From: Flavobacterium succinicans
GTDB lineage: Bacteria; Bacteroidota; Bacteroidia; Flavobacteriales; Flavobacteriaceae
DNA length: 64,000 nt
Assembly: GCF_001662485.1 (NCBI RefSeq)
Contig: NZ_JMTM01000053.1
Span: 236,502-300,501, forward strand
Reading direction: 5' to 3'
Position 1 is the stretch's first letter. Each line of letters begins with the position of its first letter. Shown in pieces: positions 26,064 to 35,572 of the stretch. Under the pieces are notes generated by a model. It made no database searches. It was not told the origin of the DNA and saw only the letters and a program-made list of their open reading frames with translations. Made by a program: the position numbers and the translations under genes.

Positions 26064-27086
26064 CTATAAATTGAAATAACTACAAACTTGTGCTAACAAA
26101 TGAATTTGAGTTTTAGCTCTTATTAAATTTTGTTCTTCATAAGATGTTGTATAATATTGATCGTTATCTAAGTAGTCTGCAAGAAAACGGCAAGCTTGCT
26201 CAAAAAGCAATAAAGGTAAGCTTAAATGAATTGCTTCGGCTTCTTTGGGTGTCATAAAAGAAAGCGCTTCCTGTGTGTATCCTTTCATAAAAGCTTCGTA
26301 GATTTTAGTATCAAAATTTACTTTGTTCAGCTCTTTTTCTTCCTCAGTGGCGGTATTCGTTCCTGTTCTTAAAGCATCGCCCACATCATGAAGAATACTT
26401 CCTGGCATGATCGTATCATAATCAATAATGCAAATAATATTGCCTTTTTCATCAAAAAGCATATTGCCAATTTTGGTGTCATTATGCACAACACGCAACG
26501 GAATTATACCTTCTTGAATAGCTAAAGCCACTGGTGCTACTTTAGCATAATAAAAGTTGAGTTGCTCTATTTCATCACTGGCATTGAACAAACGTTCTTT
26601 TGAAGCGCCCGTTAACTTATCCTTAAAATCATTATATCTTTTGGGCGTGTTATGAAAATCCGGAAGGGTATATTCCAATTCAGCAATTGGAAAATCTAGC
26701 AAGGCTTTATGAAATTGCGCCAAGAAAAATCCTGCTTTTTCAGCCATAATTGGCGATTCTATTTTTTCTTTGACAATTGAAGGAACATAAGCAGACAATT
26801 GCCAAATATCTTCTCCTTCTTGGGTATAAAACAAACCCTCTGCTGTGGAGTGAAACGTTATAGTAGGAAAACTAATTTGCTGTAAATACTTAGTAATCTT
26901 TATTTTATTATTCAAAAGAGCATGAATCTTAGGGAAAACGGTTTGATTCATTTTTTGTAAAACAAAATCGCCCTTTGAAGTCGATACTTTATACGTACTA
27001 TTGATTAAGCCACTTTGCAGCACCACTACATCGTCGATAACTACATCTCCAAAAAAATTAGTTACTACTTTTGCAATTGCCATCAT
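26064..27086 (-). CDS. Phosphotransferase-family sugar kinase (APH fold, NahK-like)
   Basis: A 340-residue kinase of the aminoglycoside-phosphotransferase fold. The nucleotide loop is in SGLINSTYKVSTSKGDFVLQKM, the catalytic Brenner motif is RVVHNDTKIGNMLFDE, and the metal-binding motif is IIDYDTIMPGSILHDVGD. The pattern is nearest to N-acetylhexosamine 1-kinase-type proteins. Its ATG overlaps the stop of the upstream nucleotidyltransferase gene (27083-27086), so the two are coupled. A kinase making a sugar-1-phosphate and a nucleotidyltransferase activating it would be a logical pair; substrate unknown. Confidence 0.82.
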   Translation of the reverse strand: MMAIAKVVTNFFGDVVIDDVVVLQSGLINSTYKVSTSKGDFVLQKMNQTVFPKIHALLNNKIKITKYLQQISFPTITFHSTAEGLFYTQEGEDIWQLSAYVPSIVKEKIESPIMAEKAGFFLAQFHKALLDFPIAELEYTLPDFHNTPKRYNDFKDKLTGASKERLFNASDEIEQLNFYYAKVAPVALAIQEGIIPLRVVHNDTKIGNMLFDEKGNIICIIDYDTIMPGSILHDVGDALRTGTNTATEEEKELNKVNFDTKIYEAFMKGYTQEALSFMTPKEAEAIHLSLPLLLFEQACRFLADYLDNDQYYTTSYEEQNLIRAKTQIHLLAQVCSYFNL

Positions 27087-27955
27087 ACTTTTTCGCTATA
27101 CACTCCAGAATCGTGTAGTTTTTTTATCTGCTCAGCCGCTTTTTGTTTATCTTCTTGATACGTAATACCAATCCACTCTTCGTTGGTAGGAATCACCGAA
27201 ATTTGATAAATACTAGCTTCAATCATAGCGGTAACCACATTTGGTAACTGATATTCTATCCCCAGATTGGCTTGCCATTTTTGAATAAAAGCATCCAAAT
27301 CCTTTTCTAAGAAATCAAAAATAGCTGGTGTAAAACCCCACATATTCATAGAAACTAAAGTATTTTCGGCTAATGCTACCAGTTCTCCATTTGAAGTAGG
27401 ATAAAAAATACCCTCCTTGGTTTTGCTAATTTTTTCTCTTTCGATAGAATCTTTCAGCAACCCATTTTCAACGTGAACTTCGGCTCGATTTACAGTGCCA
27501 TTTTCGGATAAGGTCTTTAAAATTGGGAACACGATGGCACACGGATTTTCATATTGAGATAAATGCTTATAAGCTAAAGCAAAGGAATTTTGACCATAAA
27601 AATCATCAGCATTAATCAACAAAAAATTACCCTGAATAGCATTTTTAGCACACCATAAAGCATGAGCTGTTCCCCAAGGTTTGGCATTTTCGTGAACGAT
27701 ATTATTTCTTTCAATTTTTTTATCCTGAATCACAAAAGAAACGGGCAATTGTTGCTGCACCAAATAGCGCTCCGTAAGTACCGGAATCATTGGTTCTTGT
27801 ACGATCAAAACCACGTTCCCAAAGCCTGCTTTTAAAGCATCATGAATGGAATAGTCCATAATGATTTGCCCCTGAGGCCCTAATCCGTCTAATTGTTTTA
27901 GTCCTCCATAACGAGAACCTAAACCTGCTGCTAAAACTAATAATGTGGGTTTCAA
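27083..27955 (-). CDS. Sugar nucleotidyltransferase
   Basis: A 290-residue NTP_transferase. The N-terminal nucleotide-binding signature is TLLVLAAGLGSRYGGLKQL (residues 3-21), with FLLINADDFYGQNSF for the metal-binding DD. It should join a sugar-1-phosphate to an NTP. The frame has no ATG at the conserved N-terminus: the only start fitting the family is TTG at 27955, 15 nt after an in-frame stop. The gene overlaps the kinase gene downstream by 4 nt. A strong terminator separates it from the fumarase gene. Confidence 0.87.
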   Translation of the reverse strand: MKPTLLVLAAGLGSRYGGLKQLDGLGPQGQIIMDYSIHDALKAGFGNVVLIVQEPMIPVLTERYLVQQQLPVSFVIQDKKIERNNIVHENAKPWGTAHALWCAKNAIQGNFLLINADDFYGQNSFALAYKHLSQYENPCAIVFPILKTLSENGTVNRAEVHVENGLLKDSIEREKISKTKEGIFYPTSNGELVALAENTLVSMNMWGFTPAIFDFLEKDLDAFIQKWQANLGIEYQLPNVVTAMIEASIYQISVIPTNEEWIGITYQEDKQKAAEQIKKLHDSGVYSEKV

Positions 27956-27973
27956 ATAAAAATAGGATTACTA

Positions 27974-28005
27974 AAAAAGACTGTCTCATTAGAGACAGTC
28001 TTTTT
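27974..28005 (-). terminator. Terminator after class I fumarase gene
   Basis: AAAAAGACTGTCTC (27974-27987) pairs exactly with GAGACAGTCTTTTT (27992-28005) around ATTA. It lies 15 bp past the fumarase stop and could act in both directions. Confidence 0.87.
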
Positions 28006-28020
28006 AAAATGATTATAAAA

Positions 28021-29622
28021 TTATAAATTTTCAAAAAAGTCATTTCCTTTATCATCTGTAATAATAAAAGCTGGGAAATCTTTAATGGTGATTTTGCGAA
28101 CGGCCTCCATGCCTAATTCTTCAAAATCCACTACCTCAACAGAAAGAATATTCTCTTTTGCCAAAATAGCAGCTGGCCCACCGATAGATCCCAAATAGAA
28201 TCCTCCATAGGTTTTACAAGCGTTCCTTACGTCTTTGGTTCGGTTACCTTTGGCAAGCATTACCATACTTCCGCCATTTTTTTGGAATTCTTCTACATAC
28301 ACATCCATACGACCTGCAGTTGTGGGTCCAAAACTTCCCGAAGGCATTCCTTCTGGTGTTTTGGCTGGTCCAGCATAATAAATAGGGTGGTTTTTAAAAT
28401 ATTCCGGCATCGGCTTTCCGGCATCTAACAACTCTTTTATTTTCGCATGTGCAATATCACGAGCTACAATCAAGGTTCCGTTTAGTTTTAATCGTGTTTT
28501 GATAGGATATTTAGACAACTCCGCCAAAATTTCTGGCATGGGTCGGTTCAAATCAATCTCGACAGCCGCTTCCAAATGAGGAGGTGTTTCTGGCAACAAT
28601 CGTTTTGGATTTACTTCCAATTGTTCTACAAAAATACCGTCTTTCGTAATTTTCCCTTTGATATTTCTATCCGCAGAACAAGAAACTCCTAATCCCACTG
28701 GACAAGAAGCAGCATGGCGCGGCAAACGAATGACACGAACATCGTGTGTGAAATATTTACCTCCAAATTGTGCTCCAATCTGGCTTTCTTGGCAAATGAT
28801 TTGTACTCTTTTCTCCCACTCCAAATCACGGAAAGCTTGTCCTGCCATATTTCCAGAAGTAGGTAAATGATCAAAATAACCTGCAGAAGCTTTTTTTACA
28901 GCGGCCAAATTAGCTTCGGCAGAAGTTCCTCCAATCACCAAAGCCAAGTGGTAAGGTGGGCAAGCAGATGTCCCCAAATCCATGATCTTAGCACGAATAA
29001 AAGCATCTAAAGATTTCTCATTTAATAATGATTTCGTTTGTTGGTATAAATACGTTTTATTTGCTGAGCCTCCACCTTTAGCTAAAAACAGAAATTCATA
29101 TGAAGCTCCTTTTTTAGCATAAATATCAATTTGAGCCGGAAGGTTTGATCCTGAATTTTTTTCTTCAAACATGCTAATGGGTACAATTTGAGAATAACGA
29201 AGGTTTTTTTCTTGATAAGTATTAAAAATCCCTTTTGACAAATACTCAGCATCATCAACGCCGGTGTATACATTCTCTCCTTTTTTGGCCATCACAATAG
29301 CGGTTCCCGTATCTTGGCAAGAAGGCAATTCGCCATCGATAGCTACTACGGCATTTTGCAATAAATTATACGCTACAAAACGATCATTATCGGTCGCTTC
29401 GGGGTCATCCAAAATGGCTCTTAACTTTTCTAAATGCGAAGTACGCAACATAAAAGAAACGTCTCTCATCGCTTCTTGAGCCAATAATTCCAACCCTTTC
29501 GGGTCTACGTTTAAAATCTCACGTTCCCCTAATTGTTCAACTTTTACAAAATCGGAAGTAATTTTTCGGTATTGGGTTTCGTCTTTTAAAATAGGATAAG
29601 GATCCTGGTATATAAAGTCCAT
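28021..29622 (-). CDS. Fumarate hydratase, class I (iron-sulfur)
   Basis: A TCA-cycle enzyme interconverting fumarate and malate, 533 residues, the single-chain class I (FumA/FumB) type with an oxygen-labile [4Fe-4S] cluster. Recognisable blocks are [60 protein letters not shown] and [16 protein letters not shown]; the conserved cysteines are in SCQDTG, SACPPYH and [12 protein letters not shown]. It starts at an ATG giving [18 protein letters not shown]. Monocistronic, with a clear terminator. Confidence 0.94.
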   Translation of the reverse strand: MDFIYQDPYPILKDETQYRKITSDFVKVEQLGEREILNVDPKGLELLAQEAMRDVSFMLRTSHLEKLRAILDDPEATDNDRFVAYNLLQNAVVAIDGELPSCQDTGTAIVMAKKGENVYTGVDDAEYLSKGIFNTYQEKNLRYSQIVPISMFEEKNSGSNLPAQIDIYAKKGASYEFLFLAKGGGSANKTYLYQQTKSLLNEKSLDAFIRAKIMDLGTSACPPYHLALVIGGTSAEANLAAVKKASAGYFDHLPTSGNMAGQAFRDLEWEKRVQIICQESQIGAQFGGKYFTHDVRVIRLPRHAASCPVGLGVSCSADRNIKGKITKDGIFVEQLEVNPKRLLPETPPHLEAAVEIDLNRPMPEILAELSKYPIKTRLKLNGTLIVARDIAHAKIKELLDAGKPMPEYFKNHPIYYAGPAKTPEGMPSGSFGPTTAGRMDVYVEEFQKNGGSMVMLAKGNRTKDVRNACKTYGGFYLGSIGGPAAILAKENILSVEVVDFEELGMEAVRKITIKDFPAFIITDDKGNDFFENL

Positions 29623-29775
29623 ATTGTATTGTTTTTTGGAAGGTAAAGATAAGAATTGTTGAAATACTTACTATTGATTTTTGCTAGCTCTTCTTTTAGA
29701 ATGGGTATAAATTAAAACATCATTATTATAGAATTGTTTTTTATTCCCTAATAGTTGCAATATTGACATTCACCA

Positions 29776-29793
29776 AACGGATTGAAATCCGTT
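29776..29793. repeat. Short palindrome AACGGATT-GA-AATCCGTT
   Basis: A perfect 8-bp dyad with 2-bp spacer in the gap between fumarase and the SpmA/SpmB-like gene. It begins 154 bp from the fumarase start and 31 bp from the other gene's stop. Likely a dispersed repeat. Confidence 0.45.
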
Positions 29794-29823
29794 GGGAGCG
29801 TATCATTATTTTATTACAATCAT

Positions 29824-31263
29824 CTAAAAAAACCAGCTAGCCACGAAAATAGCCGTAATCACACAAATCACGTCTACCAACAACATCGTTCCTAAAGCAT
29901 AACGGGTATTTTTGATATTTACCGAACCAAAATAAACCGCAATTACATAAAAAGTACTTTCGGCGCTGCATTGAAAAATACTACTGAGTCTTCCGGTCAT
30001 CGAATCGGCTCCAAACGTATTCATGGAATCGATCAAAAAGCCGCGTGATCCTGCCGAGCTAAACGGTCTAAGCAAAGCTACTGGCAATGCATCGGTGATT
30101 TGTTTGTTAACTCCCATATTAGAAAAGGCAAAAGCAACCCAATTGCTCACAATTTCGAATAAACCACTATTTCGGAACAAAGAAATAGCGACCAACATAC
30201 CCAAAACGTAGGGAAAAATCGTTACTCCTGTTTTCACTCCATTATTGGCTCCCGTTACAAAAGCTTCGTAAACGGTGGTGCCTGCCTCTGTAAATTTCTT
30301 TTCTTTTACAAAAGACAAAATCAGTGTAAAAGCAATAATGGCTACTAAAATTAAAGCTGAAAGATTAGAAGTAAAGTAATTTTTACCTATTAAATCCAAG
30401 TGATTCACATACATCAATAAACCTACAATAGCGGCGATTAAAACCATTAATCCTAGCACTAATGAAGCACTTTTGAAATTGATTTTTTGTTTTACGCCCA
30501 CAATCAAGAAAGCCGCAATGGTTCCGATGAAAGAAGTGATAATACAAGGCAACATTACATCGGCTGGATTGCTAGCTCCTGCTGCAGCACGATAACCAAT
30601 GATAGAAGTAGCAATCAATGTAAGTCCCGATGCGTGCAAACACATGAACATGATCTGCGCATCACTGGCTTTATCTTTTTCGGGATTGATGGTTTGCAAG
30701 CTTTCCATCGCTTTTAATCCAAATGGCGTGGCTGCGGAATCTAACCCTAAGAAATTTGCAGCAAAATTCAAGGTCATATAGGAAATCGAAGGATGATTTT
30801 TAGGAATACTAGGAAATACTTTTACGAACACTGGGCTCAATACTTTAGCTAGTTTTTCGGAAGCCCCTGAAATGATTAACAATTCCATCAGTCCACAGAA
30901 AAAAGCTAGGTAAGCCATCAATGGCAAGATCAAATCGAGCAACGTACTTTTACATGTTGGCAAAAGCCCATCAGATTTTTGAACGCCGCTAAATACTTTT
31001 ACCACTTTGTTTTTATACACATAAGTAGTGTCAGCGTTTAGGGTGTCTCGGTTGATGACCATGGTTTGATCGGGTGCCTTTTTAAGACTGTCTTTGATAA
31101 AAACAGGCATTTGCTCTAGATAGTGTTCTGATAGTAAAATAGGATCGTCTTTTTTGCCATTCAAAACATGATCGATAGTATAACTATTGCCCGAAAACAA
31201 ACTCACTACAACAAAAAGGATGGAAGAAATAAATATAACCAACCAAAATCTACTCAATACCAT
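29824..31263 (-). CDS. Nucleoside-recognition (Gate) domain membrane protein, SpmA-SpmB fusion-like
   Basis: A 479-residue inner membrane protein with two Gate-type modules. The N-terminal SpmA-like half has a helix at 7-25, an extramembrane insert of about 70 residues and then GLDSAATPFGLKAMESLQ. The C-terminal SpmB-like half has AFVTGANNGVKTGVTIFPYV and ALLRPFSSAGSRGFLID. In spore formers SpmA and SpmB act in core dehydration; non-sporulating Bacteroidota carry fused homologues, probably transporters of unknown substrate. It follows the small membrane-protein gene after 3 nt. Confidence 0.85.
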   Translation of the reverse strand: MVLSRFWLVIFISSILFVVVSLFSGNSYTIDHVLNGKKDDPILLSEHYLEQMPVFIKDSLKKAPDQTMVINRDTLNADTTYVYKNKVVKVFSGVQKSDGLLPTCKSTLLDLILPLMAYLAFFCGLMELLIISGASEKLAKVLSPVFVKVFPSIPKNHPSISYMTLNFAANFLGLDSAATPFGLKAMESLQTINPEKDKASDAQIMFMCLHASGLTLIATSIIGYRAAAGASNPADVMLPCIITSFIGTIAAFLIVGVKQKINFKSASLVLGLMVLIAAIVGLLMYVNHLDLIGKNYFTSNLSALILVAIIAFTLILSFVKEKKFTEAGTTVYEAFVTGANNGVKTGVTIFPYVLGMLVAISLFRNSGLFEIVSNWVAFAFSNMGVNKQITDALPVALLRPFSSAGSRGFLIDSMNTFGADSMTGRLSSIFQCSAESTFYVIAVYFGSVNIKNTRYALGTMLLVDVICVITAIFVASWFF

Positions 31264-31266
31264 AAT

Positions 31267-31701
31267 TTATAATTTTTGTAAATGTAATATTTTGTTTTTT
31301 GATAAAATAGTAAGAACCAAAAGAACACTTTGTTGAAGAAAAATTATGTAATAACCGTAACCTAAACTATCATAGGAATTGTAAAGAGAAATAATCATCA
31401 ATCCTAATGTTAAAACAATCAACAACAAACTAATTTTTTTTCTATTATAAAAAAGAAATAGAGGCGTAATCACAAGTGAAAAAATTATTAAGATAAACGC
31501 TAAAAATTCAAAAACATCTAAAAAAGTAATAGATTGGAAAGTAAAAAAATCAACCAAATACTTAATAAAAGGATCATAATAATAGTCCGTAGAGCCACCA
31601 CCATCCAAAGCACAACTGATGATAATAACTTTATTAAAAGGCAGAAATAATGAAACAAATCCAACAAGACTAAAAATTACAAAAAAAGCTTTTTTATACA
31701 T
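31267..31701 (-). CDS. Small integral membrane protein, unknown
   Basis: A 144-residue protein with four hydrophobic segments (about 6-28, 58-77, 83-100 and 112-132), a poorly hydrophobic loop between the first two (ALDGGGSTDYYYDPFIKYL) and a short basic tail. I do not recognise a family. It is very AT-rich even for this window. It lies between the exonuclease gene (11 nt upstream) and the Gate-domain gene (3 nt downstream) on the same strand, so co-transcription is likely. Possible recent arrival. Confidence 0.6.
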   Translation of the reverse strand: MYKKAFFVIFSLVGFVSLFLPFNKVIIISCALDGGGSTDYYYDPFIKYLVDFFTFQSITFLDVFEFLAFILIIFSLVITPLFLFYNRKKISLLLIVLTLGLMIISLYNSYDSLGYGYYIIFLQQSVLLVLTILSKNKILHLQKL

Positions 31702-31712
31702 TTAGCGTTAAT

Positions 31713-32426
31713 TTACACGTGAATAATCTCTTCGTCAATCAGTAGATCTTCTCTGCGAAGGCGAAGGAAAATCTGCGCCACGGCAATAGTATCTTTTTCG
31801 CAATAGGTTACGATGCGATCGATGTCTTTCTCTACATAAAAAACATGTCCGACTTGGCTGCCATCGATATCGCCTTTTGGCGAAGGAATTCCGAGTACTT
31901 TGCATAGTAACTTCAAGGAAGTAAAATGCTTGTAATCGCCAAATTTCCATAATTCTAAGGTGTCCAAATGCGGAATCTCCCAAGGTTTTTTGCCAAATAA
32001 ATTGAGTTTATCAGGAATAGGCATTTGGTTGATGATCATTCTTCTTGCTAAAAACGGAATGTCAAATTCTTTGGCATTATGACCACACAAAACATGTTGC
32101 GGCTGATTAAAATGATTGTTGATTAGATTACTAAAATCCTTCAATAGCTGTTTTTCTTCACCAAAAAAAGAGGTGACTCTAAAATTACGAATGTCCCCTT
32201 TGATGATAAAATAGCCTACCGAAATGCATACAATTTTTCCAAACTCGGCCCAAATTCCAGCGCGATCATAAAATTCTTCCGGTGTAAAATCGTCTTTGCG
32301 TTGGTATAGTGTTTTGTGATCCCAAAGCGCTTTCATTTCGTCATCCAAAGTGTTGAAGTTTTCTACTTCGGGAACGGTTTCTATGTCTAGGAAAAGAATG
32401 TTGTTGAGGTTTATTTTTTCGATCAT
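31713..32426 (-). CDS. 3'-5' exonuclease of the PolB-like RNase H fold
   Basis: A 237-residue stand-alone exonuclease domain with the DEDD acidic residues: exo I in NILFLDIETVPEV, exo II in VLCGHNAKEFDIPFLARR and exo III in IVTYCEKDTIAVAQIFL. This matches the 'predicted 3'-5' exonuclease related to the exonuclease domain of PolB' family found in Bacteroidota. Role in DNA repair or nucleic-acid trimming is inferred. It is cytoplasmic and starts at an ATG 66 bp from the Ogt stop. Confidence 0.85.
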   Translation of the reverse strand: MIEKINLNNILFLDIETVPEVENFNTLDDEMKALWDHKTLYQRKDDFTPEEFYDRAGIWAEFGKIVCISVGYFIIKGDIRNFRVTSFFGEEKQLLKDFSNLINNHFNQPQHVLCGHNAKEFDIPFLARRMIINQMPIPDKLNLFGKKPWEIPHLDTLELWKFGDYKHFTSLKLLCKVLGIPSPKGDIDGSQVGHVFYVEKDIDRIVTYCEKDTIAVAQIFLRLRREDLLIDEEIIHV

Positions 32427-32492
32427 TTGTAAGTGATTTATTCACGAATTTAAATAATTGAAAATAAAATTCGGAAATTTGTAGCTAAAATT

Positions 32493-32963
32493 TTAGAAAA
32501 GTGTTTGTTGACCGGATGGACTTTCGTGTTCCAATAGCCATTTTTTGCGCCACAATCCTCCAGCATAGCCCGTTAGTGAGCCATCGGTGCCAATGACTCT
32601 GTGACAGGGCACTACGATCCATAGCGGATTTTTTCCGTTGGCCGAAGCGACGGCTCGAATGGCTTTGACATCGCCTAGTTTTTTGGACAAATCCATATAA
32701 CTACAGGTTTTTCCGAAGGGAATTTCGAGTAGGGCTTGCCACACTTTTTGTTGGAATTCGGTTCCTTTGGGATTAAGTTTGAAATCAAAATGGGTGCGAT
32801 TGCCTTGAAAATAGTCACTAAGTTGGGTAACGGCTTCTTGCAAAACAGTTGGTATTTCAGTGGAAACTTCTCCCTCATCGATAACGGAAATTTTAGCAAT
32901 GCCGTTGGTATCTCCTATTATTTGGGCGATTCCTAGTGGGGTATTGATAGCAGCGGTTTCCAT
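32493..32963 (-). CDS. ogt: Methylated-DNA--protein-cysteine methyltransferase
   Basis: A 156-residue suicide repair protein that removes O6-alkyl groups from guanine. The acceptor cysteine is in IVVPCHRVIG, with GTEFQQKVWQALLEIPFGKT for the helix-turn-helix and SLTGYAGGLWRKKWLLEHE at the end. It has the short Ogt architecture without an Ada regulatory domain. It starts 7 nt after the GH20 stop and may be read from the same transcript. Confidence 0.95.
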   Translation of the reverse strand: METAAINTPLGIAQIIGDTNGIAKISVIDEGEVSTEIPTVLQEAVTQLSDYFQGNRTHFDFKLNPKGTEFQQKVWQALLEIPFGKTCSYMDLSKKLGDVKAIRAVASANGKNPLWIVVPCHRVIGTDGSLTGYAGGLWRKKWLLEHESPSGQQTLF

Positions 32964-32970
32964 TTATATT

Positions 32971-34845
32971 TTACTGTTCAAGTCTTTTTTTTAGTAATTC
33001 TTTACTAATGGTTAACATTCTGCCTATTTGGATTCCATTTCTATAAGCTACTACTCGAAAAATGATTTCTCCGTTTGGAATCTCAAAAGGTTTAGTGTAT
33101 TTTGGGGAATATTTCGCTGGGAAAGAGCCATCTATGGTATAATACAAATCTACATTAGATAATTCGCTAGAAAGCGTACAAATCATTTTATTACCTTCGT
33201 TTTTTGTTTCAACAATAGGGTCATAAACTGCCTTACAAATTGGTTTTTCTATACCATCAAATCTTTTGAAATGTTGCTCTACCCTTTTAGAAAAATCATC
33301 CCAATTTTTATTTTTTGATGGGCTCCAAACCGATTCACTTATTGCGAAAGCTCTTGGATATGTCATATAAAATGCATGTTGAATCGTTGGCACATTTTCC
33401 GTCCATAGATTTGCTTGCCCTCCCAAAATATATTTTGGATCTACTTCAGCGGGAGCAGGCTCAAACTCATACGCTTTTTTCAAGGAAAGGCTTGCATAAA
33501 TGGGTACTTCAACAGAACTATCTCCTTGAATATAATCTAAATAAGCATGTTTAGTTGGCGACATAACGACTTCGTGTCCCATTTTGGCCGCCTTTATCCC
33601 GCTTTCAATGCTTCTCCAACTCATTACCGCAACGCCATCTGCCAAACCACCTTCTAAAATCTCGTCCCAACCGATCACTTTCTTTCCTTTGGAGCTGATA
33701 ATTTTTTCTATTTTTTTTATGAAATAACTTTGCAATTCTTTGGAATTCTTCAAGTTTTCTTTTTTCATCAATGCTTGGCAATTGGCATCTTTCTCCCAAT
33801 AACCATGATAGCATTCATCTCCGCCTAAGTGAATGTATTGTCCTGGAAATAAAGAAGCTATTTCGCCAAATATGGTATCGAGTAAGGCATAGACTCTTTC
33901 GTCTGATGGATTTAAAGAATTTTCAATGGTCATTGTAAAAGTTCCGTCACCATGCCATTCTGAAAATTTAGAACCCGGGTTAACCATCTTAGGCTCTTTT
34001 TTAGTAGACAATTCAGGATAAGCCGCCAATAATGCCATACTGTGTCCTGGCACGTCAATTTCGGGTAAAATTGAAATTTTTCTTTCGGAGGCATATTTTA
34101 TGACATCCTTTATTTCATCTTGAGTATAAAATCCTCCATAAGGAGTTTTTTCTGCTTGATTTGGAGCTTCTCGTTCACCAAATAAGCCAAATCTTTCTAC
34201 TCTCCAGGCTCCAATTTCGGTAAGTTTTGGCAAGGCTTTGATTTGGATTCTCCAACCGTTATCATCTGTGAGATGCCAATGCAAAACATTGAATTTATAT
34301 TTAGACATCCAATCGATGTATTCTTTCACTTCGCTTATTGAAAAGAAATGCCTGCTCACATCGAGCATTAATCCTCTCCAACCAAAACGAGGGTAATCTT
34401 TAATTTTACATGCAGGAATAGAAATACTTTCTTTACTTAATTCTTCAACTGGAAATAATTGATCAAAAGTTTGCAAGGCATAAAATAAACCTGTGATTGT
34501 ATTCGCTTTTAATTCAATTGTTTTTTCGTTAGCATCCAAAGTGTACCCTTCCTTTCCGACAGAAGCGTCTTGGGTTTTGTTTATTTCTAAAGAAATATAA
34601 TTGGAATTACTCTTTGGCTTTTCTGAAGAAACCATAACTCCTGCCCCAAAAAAAGACCTGAAATGCAAATCGATAATTTGACGTAGTTCTGAATTACTGC
34701 TTATTAAATAAACTTTTGTTTTAGGAGTAAAAACAAAAATTCCTTTTTGAGCAATATAATTTACTGGAGTTGGAATGATAGAGTGTTGAGCAAGTAAAGT
34801 ATAACCTATTAAAAAAAATAATGCGCTTGTAATTTTAATTTTCAT
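32971..34845 (-). CDS. Beta-N-acetylhexosaminidase, GH20
   Basis: A 624-residue secreted enzyme releasing terminal N-acetylhexosamine from chitin fragments, glycans or peptidoglycan. It has a signal peptide (MKIKITSALFFLIGYTLLAQ), a GH20b alpha-beta domain, then the catalytic TIM barrel with LHWHLTDDNGWRIQI and the catalytic Asp-Glu pair in YIHLGGDECYHGYW (about residue 340). The C-terminal ~80 residues (DLYYTIDGSFPA, KYTKPFEI) form a beta accessory domain. A two-box promoter lies just upstream. No SusCD pair is adjacent. Confidence 0.95.
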   Translation of the reverse strand: MKIKITSALFFLIGYTLLAQHSIIPTPVNYIAQKGIFVFTPKTKVYLISSNSELRQIIDLHFRSFFGAGVMVSSEKPKSNSNYISLEINKTQDASVGKEGYTLDANEKTIELKANTITGLFYALQTFDQLFPVEELSKESISIPACKIKDYPRFGWRGLMLDVSRHFFSISEVKEYIDWMSKYKFNVLHWHLTDDNGWRIQIKALPKLTEIGAWRVERFGLFGEREAPNQAEKTPYGGFYTQDEIKDVIKYASERKISILPEIDVPGHSMALLAAYPELSTKKEPKMVNPGSKFSEWHGDGTFTMTIENSLNPSDERVYALLDTIFGEIASLFPGQYIHLGGDECYHGYWEKDANCQALMKKENLKNSKELQSYFIKKIEKIISSKGKKVIGWDEILEGGLADGVAVMSWRSIESGIKAAKMGHEVVMSPTKHAYLDYIQGDSSVEVPIYASLSLKKAYEFEPAPAEVDPKYILGGQANLWTENVPTIQHAFYMTYPRAFAISESVWSPSKNKNWDDFSKRVEQHFKRFDGIEKPICKAVYDPIVETKNEGNKMICTLSSELSNVDLYYTIDGSFPAKYSPKYTKPFEIPNGEIIFRVVAYRNGIQIGRMLTISKELLKKRLEQ

Positions 34846-34866
34846 CTTAATGGTTTTCTATGTTTT

Positions 34867-34898
34867 CAAATATAATGATTAAAAAAAAACCATCTCAA
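34867..34898 (-). promoter_or_regulatory. GH20 gene promoter
   Basis: On the minus strand TTG (34898-34896), 21 bp, then TATATTTG (34874-34867): both boxes at consensus spacing, 21 bp before the ATG. The -33 box lies inside the preceding terminator hairpin. Confidence 0.65.
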
Positions 34899-34910
34899 TT
34901 GAAATGGCTT
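34881..34910 (-). terminator. Terminator of the hemB-cytochrome transcript
   Basis: On the minus strand GCCATTTCAATTGAGATGG folds with one mismatch and is followed by nine T. It lies about 270 bp past the cytochrome gene stop, the first good hairpin in that gap. Confidence 0.65.
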
Positions 34911-35175
34911 TTGTTTAATTTTTTTGTGAAATTGAGGTTTATACCAGAATTAGAAATCTAGTACAACTAAAGTACTTTACTGTTTTTTATATTTTTTAGC
35001 GGAGTTCCATGAATCAATTCATTTGTTTTTACTATTGTTGTTTGGATCAAATGTAATCTTCGATGTCTTCTTCAAAACCATGAATTTTTTTTACGCGTTT
35101 GCATTTCTAGTGGAGTTCAAGCTACGCTCCGCTTGGTTCTTCCATTTTTTTATTCAAAAAGATTAGCTCCTTGGT
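34911..35175. other. Intergenic gap without recognised gene
   Basis: The stretch between the terminator hairpin and the cytochrome stop is AT-rich and has no open frame with coding character. A GC-richer patch at 35113-35142 (caagctacgctccgcttgg) looks like a remnant of a dispersed palindromic repeat. Nothing else is seen. Confidence 0.4.
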
Positions 35176-35568
35176 TTATTTCAAATGCGAATTAACATAG
35201 GCTTCTATTGCTTTTAATTCTTCCTCAGACATGGCTTTGGTGATGGCGAGGTTTGCTTTCATCACTTCATATTGAGCTGGATCCATAATGGGTTTTGCTT
35301 CTTCTTTGAGGAAAGCGATGATGTTTCCGTTTTGTTCTTTATAGGTTTTTGCCATTTCTTGAACGCTTGGCCCAATTAACTTGGCATCTACTCTATGGCA
35401 GGCAATGCAGGCTCCTTTATTTTCAAACAGCTCTTTTCCTAATGCCTCGGGCGTTAGAGTTGCTTCTGATTTTATATCGGTAGTTGTTGAAGTACCAAAA
35501 GGTTCGGCGCTTTCTTTTTTACAAGAAAAAACAAGAAAAGCAATGGCAATTAGTGCTAATTTTTTCAT
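35176..35568 (-). CDS. Small c-type cytochrome lipoprotein
   Basis: A 130-residue periplasmic lipoprotein with lipobox FLVFSC (MKKLALIAIAFLVFSC), a linker, and one heme c site CIACH at about residues 55-59 (ENKGACIACHRVDAKLIGPS); the distal methionine is probably in EAKPIMDPAQYEVMKANL. It resembles class I cytochrome c used as a respiratory electron carrier. It starts 4 nt after the hemB stop, so a heme protein is made from the same transcript as a heme-synthesis enzyme. The start ATG fits the signal. Confidence 0.92.
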   Translation of the reverse strand: MKKLALIAIAFLVFSCKKESAEPFGTSTTTDIKSEATLTPEALGKELFENKGACIACHRVDAKLIGPSVQEMAKTYKEQNGNIIAFLKEEAKPIMDPAQYEVMKANLAITKAMSEEELKAIEAYVNSHLK

Positions 35569-35572
35569 TTTT

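Noticed and set aside
31267..31701. Immunity or toxin role for the small membrane protein
   Set aside because: Four helices and AT-rich DNA alone are not evidence; no partner toxin gene is adjacent.
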